In this document: positions 59,848 to 64,000 of the stretch, in pieces | Layout: every line of letters starts with the position of its first letter | Numbering within the stretch: position 1 is the first letter of the stretch | Assembly: GCA_041392165.1 (NCBI GenBank) | Contig: JAWKMN010000003.1 | Location: forward strand, 186,001-250,000 | Source: Arenibacter sp041392165 | GTDB lineage: Bacteria; Bacteroidota; Bacteroidia; Flavobacteriales; Flavobacteriaceae | Length of the DNA stretch: 64,000 bases | Reading direction: 5' to 3' | Made by a program: the position numbers and the translations under genes | Notes under the pieces: generated by a model | The model's database searches: none | The model's input: the letters and a program-made list of their open reading frames with translations, nothing else | What the model was told of the DNA's origin: nothing

Positions 59848-60834
59848 CTAGTGTAGGCTATAAGGTTTATTAAATTGCTTGGGGGTACATCCATATTGCT
59901 TTTTGAATTGTGTTGCAAAATATTGACCTGATGTGAATCCACAGTCATATGCGATTTCCTGAATACTTCGTATTTTGCCTTCATTAAGAAGTTTTGACGC
60001 TTTTTCCAATCTTAAATAATTAAGATATTCAACAGGGGTCATGTTTGTAATTTTTTTACAAAAATGTACAAATCTTGTCGTACCTAGATTACACTGATTT
60101 GCCATAGACTCCAATGTCCATGCTTTCTCAATATGGAAAGGCAATTCAGTCAAAAATAATTCTACAGTGCGTTTGCTTTCCATTAAAGTTTTGTCCAAGG
60201 ACACATTACCTCTTCTAAAAACGTTTAGAATACTCAACAACAGGCTGTTTATAAGTATCACGAGCTCGGATTCTATATGTCCCAAATCGTTGCTGCTTAC
60301 AACCTTTCCAATTTCGTTAAAACAGGATCTTATTTTAGAATCTGATTGCCATATGATTTTTTCATTTTGTCTCAGGATTTTAGTAAGTTCCTTAAGGTCG
60401 TCACGGGAAATAACTATCCAACTGGGCCATTTCCATGCCTGGTGGGGGTTGCGCACATTAACGTCAAGAATTAGCCAATAAAGTCGGCCTACGCCAATAT
60501 TTGGGTTTCCTAATTTGTGAAGTTGCCATGGCCTCATTATTGTAAAATGGTTCGCCATAAGTTGTGCGTTTTCAATATTTTCTGTAGAAATGGGCATAGA
60601 TCCGGTCTCCAGATATGTAATTTCTATACCCTCATTTCTGTGCCAATCAAGACCCCAGTTCTGGGGCATATGCGCATCCCAGTAACCAATACTGTTAACA
60701 CCTTTCAACATTTTAGTTGGTAAAGGCTTTCCTGGGTAATCCAAACGAACTAGGGAGGATAGCTCAAGTTCCCCTTTTTGCCATGCTTTCTTTAAAGGCG
60801 TACATGTGTCGGCTTTATAGTTTTTAAAGTCCAT
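59848..60834 (-). CDS. AraC-family transcriptional regulator
   Basis: A 328-residue cytosolic regulator. The N-terminal ~150 residues look like a cupin ligand-binding domain (RNEGIEITYLETGSMPIS ... MRPWQLHKLGNP). The C-terminal ~100 residues hold two HTH motifs (TLESMANQCNLGTTRFVHFCKK and SIQEIAYDCGFTSGQYFATQFKKQYG). It probably senses a sugar and controls the polysaccharide locus to the left or the secreted proteins to the right, from which it is divergent. Confidence 0.92.
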   Translation of the reverse strand: MDFKNYKADTCTPLKKAWQKGELELSSLVRLDYPGKPLPTKMLKGVNSIGYWDAHMPQNWGLDWHRNEGIEITYLETGSMPISTENIENAQLMANHFTIMRPWQLHKLGNPNIGVGRLYWLILDVNVRNPHQAWKWPSWIVISRDDLKELTKILRQNEKIIWQSDSKIRSCFNEIGKVVSSNDLGHIESELVILINSLLLSILNVFRRGNVSLDKTLMESKRTVELFLTELPFHIEKAWTLESMANQCNLGTTRFVHFCKKITNMTPVEYLNYLRLEKASKLLNEGKIRSIQEIAYDCGFTSGQYFATQFKKQYGCTPKQFNKPYSLH

Positions 60835-61105
60835 ATGTTTAAAATGCTACATTATATTATTTGAATATTCAAAAATCAATACTTTAAAATATCTTATTAA
60901 ACATAAATATTAAAACTCTTATAATCAATGCATTATTTAGTTTAAAATTTATGAATACAACAAAATTAAGATAAATGAATTTTTTTTTGTTTAAAATTAT
61001 TCATTGTTTAATTTTTAACAACTAGCGCAATAAAATATTGTATTCTTGTAATTGAGTAGTGATTATTATCATATTCATAGTATTAAATAAATAGAAAAAA
61101 GAATA

Positions 61106-61915
61106 ATGAATACAGGTAGTTTAAAGAAAGTTGATTTCAACAAGAGGTACGGGCCGTTCGTGCCTACGGTGAAGGTTCTGGTCTTAATAATGTGCTTTGT
61201 CTGTTTAACTTTTAACACTCTTGGGGCACAGGAAAACAAAGATCAGATAATATTAGTGCCACAAAATCGAACTATTGTTCAAAGGTGCTTTTTAGAGTTG
61301 GATGGTGTCAAGAAAACTTTCTGTGTGGCTGTTGGGGAACCTGACAAAGTCCATTATGCCCTTGATCTTACAACCGGAGCAATTGTTAAGATATGGAAGG
61401 GTGATTTCCTGGAAGCTACCACTATGTGGACCGGGCGGGGGCAGGAACAGCTTGCGGAACCATTGGGGAATAAGATTTTGACAATCAAATCTTACCCTCC
61501 CATTTTATTTGAAAATGGAAATGACCAAAAAAAAGGAAATCGGTCACTGGAATATGAGGGATATACTTTGGATATGAAAGGGAGTCCGACTTTTAAATAT
61601 GGCAATGATGGAATTGAAGTCGAGGACAGAATTTGGTCTACTAAAGAAGATACTCAAAAATTGAACAGGGACATTCGATTTTCATTTAATACCACGAATG
61701 GGGGAAATATAAAATACAGGCTCGCCCAAGGGGCTTCAATTAGGAGAATTAAGAAGAATGTTTATAGTATAAATGATAAAAGCTATATCATAACAATTTC
61801 ATCAAAACTTAAATCCGATCCCGAAATTCAAAATACTTCCCATGGGCAAGACTTGGTTATTCCGCTGTCAGGCATAAAGAAAGGCAATCTTTTGGAATAC
61901 TATATAACATGGTGA
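61106..61915 (+). CDS. Secreted protein related to dehydrogenase-associated domains
   Basis: A 269-residue protein with an N-terminal hydrophobic segment (about 23-41), probably a long signal peptide ending LGAQ. The core (IAVGEPDKVHYALDLTTGAIVKIWKGDFLEATTMWTGRG then QLAEPLG) resembles a module seen, to my memory, beside or fused to periplasmic sugar dehydrogenase-like and cytochrome proteins in Bacteroidota and Planctomycetota. The remainder is beta-rich with no enzyme motifs. The next gene, 60 bp on, encodes the probable partner. Exact function unknown. Confidence 0.6.
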   Translation: MNTGSLKKVDFNKRYGPFVPTVKVLVLIMCFVCLTFNTLGAQENKDQIILVPQNRTIVQRCFLELDGVKKTFCVAVGEPDKVHYALDLTTGAIVKIWKGDFLEATTMWTGRGQEQLAEPLGNKILTIKSYPPILFENGNDQKKGNRSLEYEGYTLDMKGSPTFKYGNDGIEVEDRIWSTKEDTQKLNRDIRFSFNTTNGGNIKYRLAQGASIRRIKKNVYSINDKSYIITISSKLKSDPEIQNTSHGQDLVIPLSGIKKGNLLEYYITW

Positions 61916-61975
61916 TCGTAGAATACATTAGTTGTTAAAGTTATCAATCTGGAAATACACGTAAAGAAATTTGAA

Positions 61976-64000
61976 ATGAAGAATATGAACTTTTTCGAGT
62001 TTGGATTTAAACAGAACATTCGTGCCCTATTAAGTGTTGGGGTTTATTTATGTTTTGTGCTAATTGTTTGTGGCCAGGACCATAAACACATGCATCATGA
62101 TTTGGGAGATGAGGAGGCAAAATATTATAGAATTGCTACAGTTGCAATTCCTGACAGTATTAAACTTGAGGTTAGTGGGATGGCAGAATTGCCAGATCAA
62201 AGGTTGGCGGTTTCTACCAGAATGGGTGAGCTCTGGATAATAGGGAATGCGGCAATGGAAAATGGTTCCAAGCCCATTTTTAAATTGTTTGCAAGTGGGT
62301 TGCATACTCCATTGGGTCTGGCATATAGGGATAATGCCTTTTATGTTGCCCAAAGAGCGGAGCTTACGAAGATAACCGACACAGACGGTGATGATATAGG
62401 GGATGATTTTGAGACTATTACCACTTGGCCTTTATCCGGAAATTATTGTGAGTATAACCATGGGCCCATTCTGCCTCCTGATGGCAATTTCTATATAAAT
62501 TTTAACTTGGGGGATAATGGCATGGGTGCCAATAGCGAACCATTTTATGGTGAAATGGGAAGTCATGCAGCTTGGCGTGGCTGGATGGTTCAAATTACCC
62601 CTGAAGGCAAATTAAATCCTTTTGCGGCAGGACTTAGGTCGCCGGCCGGAATTGGGGTAAATTCCGATGGCGACGTATTTTATACTGAAAATCAAGGAGG
62701 ATGGGTTGGCACAGGGTATCTTTCCCATGTTGAAAAGGGCGATTTCTTTGGTCATCCATCCAGTTTAAAATCGGCTAACCTTCCCGGTTCCACTATAAAA
62801 ATTGATACTTCCCAAGTACCCCGCGATAAACCATTACTTCACGAAATGGTAGATAGGTTGCCCGGGTTTAAAATGCCATCGGTTAGATTTCCACATGGAA
62901 TTTTAGGAACATCACTAACCGGTTTTGTACCTGATACTACCAATGGAAGGTTTGGACCCTTTACCGATCAACTCTTTGTTGGGGATGAAGGCCAGGCCAA
63001 TATTATGCGTGTATTTCTTGAGAAGGTCAATGGGGCATACCAAGGGGCCGTATTTCCATTTAAGAAGGGATTTGAATCGGGGATTTTACGAATGAATTGG
63101 GCCTCGGATAATTCTATTTATGTGGGGATGTCAGACAGAGGTTGGCATTCATCCGGGCCCAAAAGATATGGACTGCAAAGATTGGTTTGGACAGGAGAAA
63201 TACCATTTGAAATCAAAACAATAAAGGCACAATCCGACGGCTTTGAATTGGAGTTTACCATGCCCATTAACAATAAAACCGCTATTGATCCCAATAATTA
63301 CCAAATAACCAGCTTCGACTATGCCTATCAGCAAAAATATGGCAGTGATCTGTATGAAAAAAAAGAGGGAAAAATAAAAGCGATCAAAATCTCCAATAAC
63401 GGTAAAAACGTGAGATTTATTTTGGACGAACTAAGAAAAGGGTTCATTTATGAGATAAAATGCAGCGGAATTAGATCCGCCCAAGGGGATCCATTATTAC
63501 ATGATTTTGGCTTTTATAGCTTAAACAACGTGCCAATTGGAAATCCTTTGACCCTTGATGATTCGGTCATTCAATTCCATGAGAAGAAGAAGGAAGAAAA
63601 TATTGTAAAAAAAACACCCAAAAGACAGGTTGACAAACAAATAAATAATCAAAGCCTATTGCCAAAAAAATCTTCGTTAAAGAAGAATCAAAATTCCGTT
63701 CCGGCCGATTGGGTTAAAGGACCTGATATGACTATAACCATAGGAGTGAAACCTGGTTTAAAGTATGATTTGGAGAGCTTTACGATTAAGCCCAATGCCA
63801 AGGTAAAGCTGGAATTGGTAAATACGGATGACATGCAACATAATTTGGTTGGTACACTTCCGAAATCGGCGGATAAAGTAGGAAAAACGGCATTAAGCCT
63901 TGGTATCGATGGAACAGCAAAGAACTGGGTGCCCGATTTAAAGGAAATTTTGTTTCATACAAAAATTGTTCAACCTGGTGCCACTGAAGTTATCTATTTC
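61976..64000 (+). CDS. Secreted sugar-dehydrogenase-like protein with plastocyanin-type domain, 3' end missing
   Basis: The frame is open for 675 codons from ATG (MKNMNFFEFGFKQN) to the window edge. A signal peptide (ending LIVCGQ) and a His-rich patch (DHKHMHHD) are followed by a six-bladed propeller like soluble PQQ-type glucose/sorbosone dehydrogenases (ELPDQRLAVSTRMGELWII, GLAYRDNAFYVAQRAELTKI, FAAGLRSPAGIGVNSDGDVF). After a Lys-rich linker at ~535-575 the C-terminal part looks like a plastocyanin/auracyanin copper domain (NTDDMQHNLVGTLP, with a copper-ligand His). It suggests a periplasmic oxidation system; a c-type cytochrome may follow beyond the edge. Confidence 0.75.
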   Translation, partial: MKNMNFFEFGFKQNIRALLSVGVYLCFVLIVCGQDHKHMHHDLGDEEAKYYRIATVAIPDSIKLEVSGMAELPDQRLAVSTRMGELWIIGNAAMENGSKPIFKLFASGLHTPLGLAYRDNAFYVAQRAELTKITDTDGDDIGDDFETITTWPLSGNYCEYNHGPILPPDGNFYINFNLGDNGMGANSEPFYGEMGSHAAWRGWMVQITPEGKLNPFAAGLRSPAGIGVNSDGDVFYTENQGGWVGTGYLSHVEKGDFFGHPSSLKSANLPGSTIKIDTSQVPRDKPLLHEMVDRLPGFKMPSVRFPHGILGTSLTGFVPDTTNGRFGPFTDQLFVGDEGQANIMRVFLEKVNGAYQGAVFPFKKGFESGILRMNWASDNSIYVGMSDRGWHSSGPKRYGLQRLVWTGEIPFEIKTIKAQSDGFELEFTMPINNKTAIDPNNYQITSFDYAYQQKYGSDLYEKKEGKIKAIKISNNGKNVRFILDELRKGFIYEIKCSGIRSAQGDPLLHDFGFYSLNNVPIGNPLTLDDSVIQFHEKKKEENIVKKTPKRQVDKQINNQSLLPKKSSLKKNQNSVPADWVKGPDMTITIGVKPGLKYDLESFTIKPNAKVKLELVNTDDMQHNLVGTLPKSADKVGKTALSLGIDGTAKNWVPDLKEILFHTKIVQPGATEVIYF

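Overview
The window looks like chromosome from a marine Flavobacteriaceae species (Bacteroidota, of the Maribacter/Arenibacter/Zobellia kind). Supporting signs are a SusC/SusD polysaccharide locus with a hybrid two-component regulator, type IX secretion and gliding proteins (PorP/SprF and a gliding-type C-terminal domain), promoters of the TTG-N19-TAnnTTTG type, and a FeoB-associated Cys-rich peptide. This is read from protein families; no 16S gene is present.

Left flank (1-9.7 kb). This is chromosomal backbone: a DtxR/MntR-type metal regulator cut by the window edge and overlapping a ZIP transporter, a DUF423 membrane protein, a secreted carboxypeptidase-regulatory-like protein, the ferrous iron system feoA-feoB with a 49-residue Cys-rich companion, an SCO1-type copper chaperone, the site-2 protease RseP, and a tRNA-Asn(GUU) gene with a consensus promoter.

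Integrated element (9,645-37,267). A 47-bp direct repeat, made of the 3' part of tRNA-Asn plus 3 bp, recurs 27.6 kb downstream next to a tyrosine integrase. A MobC/relaxase pair makes this a mobilizable integrative element. Its two ends each carry the same 32-bp sequence holding two 11-bp tandem units, probably integrase arm sites. Cargo from left to right: a RelE/ParE-type toxin-antitoxin pair; an ATPase and orphan genes sharing an 18-bp leader; a four-gene ubiquitin-like conjugation operon (Ubl, Cys-less E2, JAB-E1 fusion, zinc-binding DUF6527); a divergent operon with a sigma-factor-like protein, two small proteins and a putative papain-like cysteine peptidase; a serine recombinase; a 1.45-kilo-residue adhesin with its PorP/SprF partner; a DUF3124 lipoprotein; a hybrid histidine kinase; a second repeat-rich secreted protein; a TlpA-like thioredoxin; a group II intron remnant; and a GC-rich structured stretch that may be oriT.

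Right of the element (37.3-43.1 kb). A second accessory block contains a three-gene minus-strand operon: an 897-residue protein of unknown function, a MurE-like ligase without the MurE N-terminal domain, and a patatin phospholipase. It is followed by a frameshifted excisionase-like gene. A second 11-bp-spaced repeat after the tRNA terminator suggests an older element once used the same site.

Polysaccharide locus (43.5-60.8 kb). GH16 and a GH95-like enzyme, a 1338-residue hybrid two-component regulator, SusC, SusD, two surface lipoproteins with discoidin-like domains, a strong terminator and an AraC-type regulator. The window ends in two secreted proteins related to sugar/alcohol-dehydrogenase-like proteins, the last with a plastocyanin-like C-terminus and running off the edge.

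The best candidates for little-described biology are the ubiquitin-like operon with its divergent sigma/peptidase partner, and the 897-residue protein/Mur ligase/patatin operon.
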